The notes under the pieces were generated by a model that did not search any database, was not told the DNA's origin, and saw only the letters and a list, made by a program, of their open reading frames with translations. Below are positions 1 to 5,611 of a stretch of DNA of 5,611 bases, piece after piece; positions within the stretch are counted from its first letter, which is position 1, and each line of letters starts with the position of its first letter. The DNA is from Acidobacteriaceae bacterium (GTDB taxonomy: Bacteria; Acidobacteriota; Terriglobia; Terriglobales; Acidobacteriaceae). The DNA lies in contig JASHVU010000563.1 in assembly GCA_030044455.1 (NCBI GenBank), forward strand, positions 1 through 5,611, read 5' to 3'. Made by a program: the position numbers and the translations under genes.

Positions 1-376
1 CAGTCACATCCTCGACGAAGTCGACAGAATCTCCGATCGCGTAGTTCTCATCACCGGCGGCTACCTGGTGGCCGAAGGCAACATCCACCAGGTACGCCAG
101 GAAGTGCGCGACAAGCCCATGCAGGTGCTCATCCGCTGCGACCATCCGGAGCTGCTGGCCGCCCGCATGTTCTCCCTCAACCATTGCGTCGAAGCAAGAC
201 TTCATACCGACGGAAAGGGCGTCTTCATTCGCACCGGCGATATCGACGAGTTCTATCGGCTGCTGAACTCCATCGCCGTCGAGGGATTGATAAAGATTGA
301 TGCGGTCGCACCCGCAGACGACGATACCCGCGCCATCTACCAGTACCTGATCGGTTCAGATGGGAGTGCCTCGTGA
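1..376 (+). CDS. ABC transporter ATP-binding protein, C-terminal part (5'-truncated)
   Basis: This is the end of an ABC transporter nucleotide-binding subunit, which hydrolyses ATP on the cytoplasmic face to drive the membrane subunit encoded next. The reading frame is open from base 2 and gives 124 residues before the TGA at 374-376. It begins Ser-His-Ile-Leu-Asp-Glu-Val, which fits the H-loop (switch histidine) that follows Walker B in ABC ATPases. Next come the usual strand 'DRVVLITGGYLVAEG' and an accessory C-terminal region of about 95 residues, typical of ATPases paired with ABC-2 permeases. Walker A, the signature motif and Walker B lie before the window and cannot be checked. The stop codon interlocks with the start of the permease gene, so the two are very probably co-transcribed and translationally coupled. 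The family call is firm; the substrate is unknown. Confidence 0.9.
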   Translation, partial: SHILDEVDRISDRVVLITGGYLVAEGNIHQVRQEVRDKPMQVLIRCDHPELLAARMFSLNHCVEARLHTDGKGVFIRTGDIDEFYRLLNSIAVEGLIKIDAVAPADDDTRAIYQYLIGSDGSAS

Positions 377-1239
377 TGACTCCAACGACCGGCGCCTTTG
401 TACGTTCTGTTCTTCGCCAACCCTGGGGCTTGTGGTGGACGCAGGGCCGGCGCCTGGTGCGCATCGAAGTGAGGAGAAACCTGTTCTCCTGGAAGGCAAC
501 CTGGATCTATTTCCTCGCCTTTGTACCAGCGGTCATTATTCTCATCCACCTGCTCATCGACACTCATCCCGCCTTCCAGCTCGGCGAAGATACTCGCGTG
601 CTGGCCGGCGTCGTCGAGTTCTATTACATCCGCCTGGGTATGTTCTTCGGCTGCCTCGGCATCTTCTCTCGCCTTATTCGCGGAGAGATGGTCGAGCGCA
701 GCCTGCACTTCTATCTTCTGGCGCCGGTACGCCGCGAGATTCTTCTGCTGGCCAAGTTCGTTGCCGGATCCACCAGCGCCCTCCTTCTGTTCGGAACCGC
801 GATCCTCGCCGACTTTATGCTGATGTACGTTGGATTCGGCGCGGCGGGAAAGGACTATGTCTTCCACGGGCCGGGCTTCGGTCAGCTCCAGGCCTACCTT
901 CTCATCGTCGTCCTGGCCTGCCTTGGATATGGAGCTGTCTTCCTCCTCCTTAGCATGATGTTTCGCAATCCCATGCCGGCCGCCTTGCTGTTCCTGGGTT
1001 GGGAGGCCATCAACCCCGTTATGCCCGCGCTGCTGCAAAAGATCAGTGTGGCTTCTTACTTGCTTCACCTCATGCCGGTCAACGTCCCAGGTGACGGTAT
1101 CTTTGCGCTCTTGACGGTGCAGACCGAACCCGTTCCCGCCTGGGTAGCTGTCCTCGGCCTGCTCATTCTCATATCTGTAGTGTTGGCCTACTCCTGTGTC
1201 AGAATTCGCCGCCTCGAAATTCGATATACAACGGACTGA
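376..1239 (+). CDS. ABC-2-type transporter permease subunit
   Basis: This is an integral membrane subunit of an ABC transporter, presumably an exporter working with the ATPase just upstream. From ATG 376 it is 287 residues, a normal size for a single ABC-2 permease. Six hydrophobic segments are visible at about residues 41-61, 82-101, 130-153, 171-196, 200-219 and 256-275. Between the second and third lies an amphipathic stretch (about 104-128) of the pattern E..ERSL..LLAPVRRE..L.K, characteristic of ABC-2 permeases. The basic N-terminus (Arg-rich, about 10-34) is likely cytoplasmic. A GGGAG at 362-366 lies 9 nt before ATG 376, which shares its A with the upstream TGA. A GTG at 373 in the same frame (6 nt spacing, 4-nt overlap) is an equally possible start adding one residue. 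Drugs, lipids or polysaccharides are all possible substrates; nothing here decides between them. Confidence 0.88.
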   Translation: MTPTTGAFVRSVLRQPWGLWWTQGRRLVRIEVRRNLFSWKATWIYFLAFVPAVIILIHLLIDTHPAFQLGEDTRVLAGVVEFYYIRLGMFFGCLGIFSRLIRGEMVERSLHFYLLAPVRREILLLAKFVAGSTSALLLFGTAILADFMLMYVGFGAAGKDYVFHGPGFGQLQAYLLIVVLACLGYGAVFLLLSMMFRNPMPAALLFLGWEAINPVMPALLQKISVASYLLHLMPVNVPGDGIFALLTVQTEPVPAWVAVLGLLILISVVLAYSCVRIRRLEIRYTTD

Positions 1240-1346
1240 TCGCCAAGTCCAGTGTGGAACTGCCGTGAGCTTGAAATTCCGCCATGATGAAGCGGCTTGT
1301 AAATTCAGCCTGAGATATGTGAAGAGAGTCCACGGGCGCGGAACCA

Positions 1347-1367
1347 TGTATACTCGGCGGTTATTAT
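1347..1367 (+). promoter_or_regulatory. Weak candidate promoter region before the CocE-like hydrolase gene
   Basis: The 178-bp spacer 1240-1417 holds two -10-like hexamers: TATACT at 1349-1354, directly preceded by TG, and TATTAT at 1362-1367. Neither has a convincing TTGACA-like -35 box at 16-18 bp. A TTGAAA at 1271-1276 is too far from both. The position, 50-70 bp before ATG 1418, suits a promoter for that gene, and the preceding operon ends at 1239. No strong intrinsic terminator is visible after the permease gene. This is a suggestion from position and hexamer sequence only. Confidence 0.25.
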
Positions 1368-1417
1368 AGGAAGCACGGAAAAGCCCCCCCTTTCCCATCG
1401 TTCTATTCGAGGCCCCC

Positions 1418-3382
1418 ATGAAACCAACCACGAAGTTGATTACGGTTACTGCGCTTTGCTGCTGCAGTGCAGTATTCCCATTGCAGCTCGCGCGCGCACA
1501 GGCTCGCCCGCAGGACGCAGCCCTGATTGCTCGCCGCAACGCAACTGAAAAGGAACTCGAGTCGGTGGCCATTATCGAGCGTAAAGTGATGGTGCCGATG
1601 CGCGACGGAAAGCGCATGCAGGCCGATATCTACCGTCCCAAAGACGAGTCAAAGAAATACCCCATCATCTTCGTCCGCACCCCCTACAACTTCAATTACT
1701 GGGACGTGGAGCTGGGCGCGCCGCGCGACATGTCTGCCGAGCTCGACGCCGTCAAGCGCGGCTACATCTACATTGAGATGAACGAGCGCGGCCGTTATTT
1801 TTCAGAAGGCGATTACGACATTCTCGGCGTACCTCTTACCGACTCCGACGATGAGCTGGACTGGATGAGTGCGCAGCCCTGGACCACAGGCAAAGTCGGC
1901 CTCATCGGCTGCTCCTCCACTGCCGAGTGGCAGCTCAACGTGGCCTCGCGCGGCAACAAAGCGCTGGCCGCCTTCATCCCTGAAAGCTTTGGAGCCGGCG
2001 TGGGCCGCGTGGGACCTTATTACGAGCAGGGCAACTGGTTCCGTGGAGGGGCCGTGCAGATGCTCTTCGCTCCATGGGCTTATGAATCGGGCATCGAAAC
2101 CAATGACGCCAAGCCGAACTTCCCCGCGGGCACCTCGCAGGATGCGCTCATGGCCGCGGCAAAATCCTGGGACCTCGCCGCCCATCCGCCCGCCGTCGAT
2201 TGGGGAAAAGCGCTCTGGCATCTGCCGGAAAAAGACATACTGGCGGCCTTGGGCGCGCCGCACGGCATCTTTGCTGACCCCACGCCCTCCGGCCAGCCGG
2301 GCATGATCGAGCGCGCCCCTAACGACCCCGCCTGGTACAAAGGCGGCCTGTGGCACGACAACATGCGCATCAATGTTCCCGGTCTTTGGCTCATGACCTG
2401 GTACGACATCAGTGTGGGTCCCAACATTGCTGCCTACAACCGCGTCCGCCAGACCGCCGACCCGGCCGTCGCCGATGAACAGTACGCCGTGATCGCACCC
2501 GTACCTCACTGCAGCTACAAGCGCGCCAACGAACACACCATGGTGGGCGATCGCGACATGGGCGATGCGCGCCTTGACTACGACGCGCTTACCTGGGACT
2601 GGTTCGACCGCTTTCTTAAAGGCGACGATAACGGTGTGCTGGCCAAGACTCCCAAGGTGCAGTACTACACCATGGGCTTGAACAAATGGCAATCGTCTGA
2701 TGTTTGGCCGCCCGCCAACGCCAAGCCGGTCACGTTCTATTTGGCCAGCGCCGGCCGCGCCAACTCGCTCAATGGTGACGGTTCTCTGCTCACCGCCGCA
2801 CCGCACGACGACTCTCCTGACGGCTTCACCTACGACCCCATGAATCCCGTACCCACGCACGGCGGAGGCTTCTGCTGCATGGGCGCAGATCTGAAACCGG
2901 GCGCGATCGACCAGCGCAGCATCGAGGCGCGCGACGACGTGCTCGTCTACTCGACCGGTCCGCTCGAGAAAGGCATTGAGGTCAGCGGCCCGGTTGACGT
3001 CACCCTTTACGTCTCCAGCGACGCCAAAGATACTGACTTCACCGTCAAGCTGGTCGATGTTTTCCCCGACGGCACCGCATTCAATATCGACGACAACATC
3101 CAGCGCGCGCGTTATCGCGAAGGCTACGACAAGCCGCCGGTGTGGATGGAAAAAGGAAAGGTGTACAAGGTCACACTCCAGCCCATCCAGACCAGCATTT
3201 ACTTTCCGCCCGGCCACCAGCTTCGCATCGAGGTCAGCAGCAGCGACTTTCCGCGCTTTGACCGCAACCTGAACACCGGCGGCAACAACTTCGACGAGAC
3301 CGAGGGCGTGGTGGCTCATAACCAGGTGCACCACTCTTCCGCGTATCCATCGAGCGTCACCCTGAGCGTGGTCGGGCAATAA
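1418..3382 (+). CDS. Secreted CocE/NonD family hydrolase (peptidase S15-like)
   Basis: This is an exported alpha/beta-hydrolase of the CocE/NonD group, which cleaves esters or acylated amino compounds and is related to X-Pro dipeptidyl peptidases. It has 654 residues, normal for the family. Residues 1 to about 29 form a signal peptide with Lys near the N-terminus, a Cys-containing hydrophobic core and a likely cut near ARAQA. The catalytic domain shows RTPY at 87-90, whose Tyr matches the oxyanion-hole Tyr of cocaine esterase. The nucleophile elbow is GCSSTA at 164-169, with Ser166 the candidate nucleophile. WYD at 328-330 gives the candidate Asp330, and PVPH at 361-364 gives His364. The linker [10 protein letters not shown] and YDPMNPVPT (about 440-480) and a jelly-roll domain (about 500-654) are typical. 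The elbow lacks the common Tyr after Ser and ends in Ala instead of Gly. GAGG at 1409-1412 lies 5 nt before ATG. The gene appears monocistronic. The true substrate is unknown. Confidence 0.93.
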   Translation: MKPTTKLITVTALCCCSAVFPLQLARAQARPQDAALIARRNATEKELESVAIIERKVMVPMRDGKRMQADIYRPKDESKKYPIIFVRTPYNFNYWDVELGAPRDMSAELDAVKRGYIYIEMNERGRYFSEGDYDILGVPLTDSDDELDWMSAQPWTTGKVGLIGCSSTAEWQLNVASRGNKALAAFIPESFGAGVGRVGPYYEQGNWFRGGAVQMLFAPWAYESGIETNDAKPNFPAGTSQDALMAAAKSWDLAAHPPAVDWGKALWHLPEKDILAALGAPHGIFADPTPSGQPGMIERAPNDPAWYKGGLWHDNMRINVPGLWLMTWYDISVGPNIAAYNRVRQTADPAVADEQYAVIAPVPHCSYKRANEHTMVGDRDMGDARLDYDALTWDWFDRFLKGDDNGVLAKTPKVQYYTMGLNKWQSSDVWPPANAKPVTFYLASAGRANSLNGDGSLLTAAPHDDSPDGFTYDPMNPVPTHGGGFCCMGADLKPGAIDQRSIEARDDVLVYSTGPLEKGIEVSGPVDVTLYVSSDAKDTDFTVKLVDVFPDGTAFNIDDNIQRARYREGYDKPPVWMEKGKVYKVTLQPIQTSIYFPPGHQLRIEVSSSDFPRFDRNLNTGGNNFDETEGVVAHNQVHHSSAYPSSVTLSVVGQ

Positions 3383-3423
3383 GCGCTCAAATCACCGTCT
3401 GAGAGTTCGTCCTCCCTTCTTCG

Positions 3424-3597
3424 ATGGGCGAAAAACGGGCGGAGCCACCGGCCCTGATGCCAGTTTCGGATTGCCGTTCCGGGCGGGTCGTCGCCGAGTG
3501 GGAAATAGCACTCTTTCGCCATTGTCAGGAATGCCGGTGGCTGAGGTGTAATCTCCACAACGAGCCGCTGGAGCACCACGCTCCCCTCTTCGTCTGA
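3424..3597 (+). CDS. Doubtful small ORF, 57 residues, Cys-rich
   Basis: I do not recognise this ORF. It lies in the 272-bp spacer after the hydrolase gene and runs from the first ATG after an in-frame stop at 3400-3402 to TGA 3595-3597. The predicted product has a polar N-terminus and a plausible core reading RVVAEWEIALFRHC (residues 21-34). It then has a CX2CX4C arrangement (Cys34, Cys37, Cys42) that could bind a metal, and a charged tail. In its favour are a natural-looking composition and mixed but GC-leaning third positions. Against it, the sequence before ATG 3424 is pyrimidine-rich with no Shine-Dalgarno site, and overlapping ORFs exist on the other strand. It could be a real small protein, a remnant of a longer gene, or chance. 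Confidence 0.22.
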   Translation: MGEKRAEPPALMPVSDCRSGRVVAEWEIALFRHCQECRWLRCNLHNEPLEHHAPLFV

Positions 3598-3643
3598 TTC
3601 CGATCACTCCTCCGCGCCATTGAGAGTTGCGCATGAAAGGGGC

Positions 3644-3647
3644 AGGA
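3644..3647 (+). promoter_or_regulatory. Shine-Dalgarno-like site deciding the start at 3655
   Basis: AGGA lies 7 nt before ATG 3655, a normal spacing. This supports that ATG as the start of the 93-residue ORF over the ATG at 3633, which is in a different frame. Confidence 0.45.
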
Positions 3648-3654
3648 TTTCCGT

Positions 3655-3936
3655 ATGAAAGTCAACCTCTTCACTCGACCCTCCGTTGGCTTCGAACCGA
3701 ACCAGGGGACGATTCCGCTCGCTTTGACCATTCGGCCAGCTTGCGGTTTACCCGGCGATTACGATTGCCAAACCGACAGCAAGGCACTTCTGCGGCTACT
3801 CAGGCTGCAAACGGACCTGCCTGCGTATACTCTTGAGCTATTTGAACAGGGGATGCGCAATCAGGTCGGCGCGAAGCTGATGGGCGTGGAACTGAATGAC
3901 TTCGTTCTAACGAAAATCGGCTACTTCATCGATTAA
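3655..3936 (+). CDS. Hypothetical protein, 93 residues
   Basis: I do not recognise a family. The product is 93 residues with no signal peptide and no membrane segment, so it is probably cytoplasmic. The N-terminal half (1-42) is Pro- and Cys-containing with little predicted regularity: FTRPSVGFEPNQG, then a PACGLPGDYDCQ segment with Cys30 and Cys38. The second half (about 43-93) looks like a compact helical unit, with a Leu-rich KALLRLLRLQTDLPAYTLE followed by a conserved-looking C-terminus ending VLTKIGYFID. A Shine-Dalgarno-like AGGA stands 7 nt before the ATG. The protein-like second half and the ribosome site favour a real gene. The first half is less convincing, and a later start is possible. 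It stands alone, 272 bp after the hydrolase gene, and its stop is one base before an inverted repeat. Confidence 0.5.
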   Translation: MKVNLFTRPSVGFEPNQGTIPLALTIRPACGLPGDYDCQTDSKALLRLLRLQTDLPAYTLELFEQGMRNQVGAKLMGVELNDFVLTKIGYFID

Positions 3937-3937
3937 A

Positions 3938-4047
3938 GCGTTTTAGGGAATACCGTGGGGAGAAACCGACGCCACAAAGTCAGCGCGACCCCAAGAAGCG
4001 CGGACCCTGCACATCCGTGAGTGACATTACACCCTTTCCTAAAACGC
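3938..4047. repeat. 110-bp segment bounded by a 10-bp perfect inverted repeat
   Basis: GCGTTTTAGG at 3938-3947 and CCTAAAACGC at 4038-4047 are exact reverse complements. Past one mismatch, two further inward positions (AA/TT) also match. The left arm begins one base after the TAA of the 93-residue ORF. No target-site duplication is visible at the outer ends (AAA on the left, CGT on the right) and no coding sequence lies between. Inside, TGGGG (3956-3960) could pair with CCCCA (3989-3993). It could be a small non-autonomous mobile repeat, a long-loop RNA structure, or a regulatory site. A classical terminator is unlikely because the interval between the arms is 90 nt. Confidence 0.5.
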
Positions 4048-4103
4048 CGTAGTTGTCGGTCTTCCGTCCGGCCGCTCCAGATTTGAATCCGCGTTGGAGA
4101 TGA

Positions 4104-4145
4104 GGGGACGGTTAACTGGGCTCTGCACCGGGAAAGCCCGTCCCC
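4104..4145 (+). other. GC-rich hairpin in the leader of the AIM24-like gene
   Basis: GGGGACGG (4104-4111) and CCGTCCCC (4138-4145) form a perfect 8-bp stem with a 26-nt loop. An alternative stem, GGGCT (4118-4122) with AGCCC (4135-4139), uses part of the same right arm and would compete. No U-run follows, so it is not a standard intrinsic terminator. It lies about 120 nt before ATG 4265, inside the 328-bp spacer 3937-4264. That spacer otherwise holds only the inverted repeat at 3938-4047 and no ORF I can support. A transcribed leader would carry this structure, but transcription is not shown. Confidence 0.3.
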
Positions 4146-4255
4146 AATGGCTGATCGTCACAGAATCCTTTCGATTACTTTTGCGGTTGCATTTTGCTTG
4201 CGCGATCGCATTTTCCCGCGCATCATTGGTTGCAACTCATCTTCTCGTTCAAATT

Positions 4256-4259
4256 GGAG
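4256..4259 (+). promoter_or_regulatory. Ribosome binding site deciding the AIM24-like start
   Basis: GGAG lies 5 nt before ATG 4265. The frame stays open upstream to a TTG at 4094, which would add 57 residues, but no part of that extension looks like an AIM24 protein. The site therefore supports ATG 4265. Confidence 0.7.
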
Positions 4260-4264
4260 CCGAA

Positions 4265-4960
4265 ATGCCAATCCCTGCTCTAAAAGCGACCGCTGCTCAT
4301 GCCGAGACATTTGCCGGAGTCACCTATCACATCGAGGGTGAACTCGTTCCCGTGCTTCATCTCGAACTAAGTGGTATGCCCGTTTACTTCGAGCACTACA
4401 TCCTTCTCTGGAAGGACCTTGGCGCCCGAATCGGCATCAGGCCCCTGAAGGGCGCCCTCAAGCGGGTCCTGTCGGGAATGCCCGTCTTCCTCACCGAGGC
4501 CAGCGGTCCCGGTCAGATCGGTTTCAGTCGCGATGGCGCGGGCCATATCTTCGCCATCCATCTCCATCGCGGCGAGGGCCTCGACATGCGCGAGCATCAA
4601 TTCCTCGCTGCTACAGGCAGCATCGACTATTCCTTTACTCGCGTCAAAGGCGTTTCAAATATGTTGCTGGGTGGCACCGGGTTCTTTATCGATCATTTCC
4701 ATGCCCTGGAGGGTGACGGTATCGTATGGGTGCACGGTTACGGTAACGTTTTTGAAGTCGCGTTGGGCGCCGGAGAGCAGATCGACATCGAGCCGGGCGG
4801 GTGGGTGTACAAGGACTCCACGGTGCAGATGGAAACGCAGTTCCAAAAGCTCACAACTGGACTGTTCGCAAGCGCCGGTAACCTGGTATGGAACCGCTTC
4901 ACTGGACCAGGACGTGTTGGAATCCAATCGATGTACGTGCACATGCCGACTGCAGAGTAG
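4265..4960 (+). CDS. AIM24 family protein
   Basis: This is a bacterial relative of the AIM24 family, named from a yeast mitochondrial inner-membrane protein; the biochemical role of bacterial members is not established. From ATG 4265 it has 231 residues, close to the usual 220-260, with no signal peptide or membrane helix, so it is probably cytoplasmic. The all-beta, internally repeated fold shows as three similar units. The first is VFLTEASGPGQIGF (74-87). The second is FFIDHF followed by GDGIVWVHG (140-158). The third is NLVWNRFTGPGRVGI (206-220). Glycine-rich turns such as MLLGGTGFF (133-141) precede them in family style, and the EPGGWVYKD segment (176-184) is typical. It has its own ribosome site, long spacers on both sides and no co-oriented partner close by, so it looks monocistronic. 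The family call is firm; the function is open. Confidence 0.88.
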   Translation: MPIPALKATAAHAETFAGVTYHIEGELVPVLHLELSGMPVYFEHYILLWKDLGARIGIRPLKGALKRVLSGMPVFLTEASGPGQIGFSRDGAGHIFAIHLHRGEGLDMREHQFLAATGSIDYSFTRVKGVSNMLLGGTGFFIDHFHALEGDGIVWVHGYGNVFEVALGAGEQIDIEPGGWVYKDSTVQMETQFQKLTTGLFASAGNLVWNRFTGPGRVGIQSMYVHMPTAE

Positions 4961-5014
4961 ACCTCAAAGTCGACGTCAGACCACAAGGGCGTCTTCGTCC
5001 AAAGCATTGCCGCA

Positions 5015-5103
5015 GGGATAGCAACAGACAGGCCCGGATGGATTGTCTCCCATCCCTAAGTTACACAGCAGCTATCCCCAAATGCGATGGCTCGCAAAAG
5101 GGG
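5015..5103 (+). other. Nested and partly competing hairpins after the AIM24-like gene
   Basis: GGGATAGC (5015-5022) and GCTATCCC (5071-5078) are an exact 8-bp inverted repeat. Between them, GGATGG (5036-5041) and CCATCC (5050-5055) form a 6-bp hairpin with an 8-nt loop. Immediately 3', CCCC (5076-5079), TGCGA (5083-5087), TCGCA (5092-5096) and GGGG (5100-5103) form a second hairpin with a 4-nt loop and a symmetric AAA/AAA internal loop. It shares bases 5076-5078 with the first long stem, so the two cannot fully form together. No U-tract follows. It may end transcription of the AIM24-like gene or be an RNA switch upstream of the next gene; neither is shown. The rest of the 249-bp spacer 4961-5209 holds no ORF I can support. 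Confidence 0.3.
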
Positions 5104-5117
5104 ACCGGCAACACTCG

Positions 5118-5166
5118 ATTCAATCCGACCCGACTCGTCCTGGTAACTGGGGCCCACATTCAATCC
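5118..5166 (+). repeat. 9-bp direct repeat upstream of the Asp-box protein gene
   Basis: ATTCAATCC occurs at 5118-5126 and again at 5158-5166, exactly 40 bp apart, which is close to four helical turns. The second copy ends 2 bp before TGTATACT. The placement would suit a pair of operator half-sites, but no regulator is encoded nearby and the repeat could be chance. Confidence 0.3.
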
Positions 5167-5168
5167 TT

Positions 5169-5176
5169 TGTATACT
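5169..5176 (+). promoter_or_regulatory. Candidate -10 box (TATACT) for the Asp-box protein gene
   Basis: TATACT at 5171-5176 is preceded by TG and lies 33 nt before ATG 5210, a plausible -10 position for a short leader. No good -35 hexamer is found at 17 bp (the bases there read TGGGGC). The same octamer, TGTATACT, occurs before the other secreted-protein gene at 1347-1354. Confidence 0.3.
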
Positions 5177-5209
5177 TGAAGTAATGAGCTTCGGAGCATC
5201 TCTCACCGC

Positions 5210-5611
5210 ATGAGCGTTGCATGCAAGTGCGATCGTCCCCGGCGATTTCTCAAACGATTCGCAATCATCCCGATCTTGTCCTGCTCTGTTTTGGCGGCTC
5301 TGCCAGCGACGGCGCAGTCCGGCTGGAAGGTCGTCGGCCCAGATGGGGGCGACGCGCGGGCCTTTGCCGCCGACCCGGCGAACCCCGGCCATCTCTACCT
5401 GGGCACCACAAACAGCTGGCTTTACGAGTCGCAGGATGCGGGCGCGACCTGGCATCGGCTGGCCAAGCTCGATCCAGCCGACGGTTACGTGCTCGACAGC
5501 CTGGTCGTCGATTCTGCCAACCCGTCGACCCTTTACGTGGGCGCTTGGAAAGACAGCTCCGGCGGCGGGCTTTGGATCAGCCACAATAGCGGACACACAT
5601 GGAAAGAGGCT
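5210..5611 (+). CDS. Secreted BNR/Asp-box beta-propeller protein, N-terminal part (3'-truncated)
   Basis: This is the start of an exported protein with Asp-box (BNR) repeats of the kind seen in sialidase-like, sortilin/VPS10-like and Ycf48-like beta-propellers; the function is unknown. The frame is open for 134 residues and runs off the window. ATG 5210 is the only start codon between the in-frame stop at 5177-5179 and the signal peptide. A GGAG at 5193-5196 is 13 nt away, a rather long spacing. Residues 1 to about 35 form a signal peptide: an Arg/Lys-rich start (RPRRFLKR), a hydrophobic core, and a likely cut in PATA-QS. Two Asp boxes follow the S-x-D-x-G-x-T-W pattern: SQDAGATW at 74-81 and SHNSGHTW at 124-131, the second with Asn in place of Asp. 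Each is preceded by a propeller-type strand motif, DPANPGHLYLGT (55-66) and DSANPSTLYVGA (101-112). The full length, later domains and any catalytic residues lie outside the window. Confidence 0.85.
   Translation, partial: MSVACKCDRPRRFLKRFAIIPILSCSVLAALPATAQSGWKVVGPDGGDARAFAADPANPGHLYLGTTNSWLYESQDAGATWHRLAKLDPADGYVLDSLVVDSANPSTLYVGAWKDSSGGGLWISHNSGHTWKEA

Noticed and set aside
337..1617. Antisense ORF of 426 codons spanning the permease and the hydrolase start
   Set aside because: It overlaps two well-supported genes and an intergenic spacer and has no recognisable domain.
1802..3379. Antisense ORF of 525 codons inside the hydrolase gene
   Set aside because: It lies wholly opposite a gene with signal peptide, motifs and domain matches. 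Its product is a low-information Val/Gly/Arg-rich string, as expected from GC-biased codons read in antisense.
3570..3584. GGAGC-ACCAC-GCTCC hairpin as a terminator for the hydrolase gene
   Set aside because: The stem is only 5 bp, about 190 bp after the stop codon, and lacks a following U-run.
3400..3628. TGAGAGTT direct repeat (3400-3407 and 3621-3628) as a target-site duplication around a 213-bp insertion
   Set aside because: There are no terminal inverted repeats inside the copies, and one 8-bp match in a 272-bp spacer is expected about half the time by chance.
3316..3634. Two minus-strand ORFs (87 and 80 codons) after the hydrolase gene
   Set aside because: They overlap each other, one runs into the hydrolase gene, and neither product resembles a known family. 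Coding on this strand is not supported.
4076..4100. TTTGAATCC at 4082-4090 as a tRNA T-loop
   Set aside because: No acceptor stem, anticodon arm or D-arm can be built around it.
4202..4209. GCGATCGC palindrome before the AIM24-like gene
   Set aside because: A single 8-bp palindrome in GC-rich DNA, with no second copy or positional support as an operator.

Overview
The window is a GC-rich piece of bacterial chromosome that best fits an Acidobacteriota-like soil bacterium. This is an inference from protein style: a secreted CocE/NonD-type hydrolase, a bacterial AIM24-type protein and a secreted Asp-box (BNR) beta-propeller protein. No rRNA or other marker gene is present to prove it. All genes I can support are on the + strand. 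No transposase, integrase, CRISPR array, tRNA or phage gene was found.

Layout: (1) 1-1239 holds the end of an ABC transporter operon. The C-terminal part of an ATPase subunit overlaps, with stop and start codons intertwined, a six-helix ABC-2-type permease. (2) 1240-1417 is a spacer with weak promoter-like sequence. (3) 1418-3382 is a complete 654-residue exported CocE/NonD (peptidase S15-like) hydrolase with a visible signal peptide, Ser/Asp/His triad candidates and a C-terminal jelly-roll domain. (4) 3383-3936 contains a doubtful 57-codon Cys-rich ORF and a more credible 93-residue orphan protein. (5) 3937-4264 is non-coding and contains a 10-bp perfect inverted repeat 110 bp across and a GC-rich hairpin. 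(6) 4265-4960 is an AIM24-family protein of 231 residues. (7) 4961-5209 is a spacer with nested and partly competing hairpins, a 9-bp direct repeat and a TATACT box. (8) 5210 to the window end is the start of a secreted protein with two Asp boxes, cut by the window edge.

The genes do not form one obvious pathway. Only the ABC pair is clearly one transcription unit. The others look like independent single-gene units separated by 170-330 bp spacers. Two encode exported proteins acting beyond the cytoplasmic membrane, and an identical TGTATACT octamer lies upstream of both. I see no convincing new multi-gene system. The items most worth a second look are the two small ORFs, the inverted repeat after the 93-residue ORF, and the variant nucleophile motif of the hydrolase.
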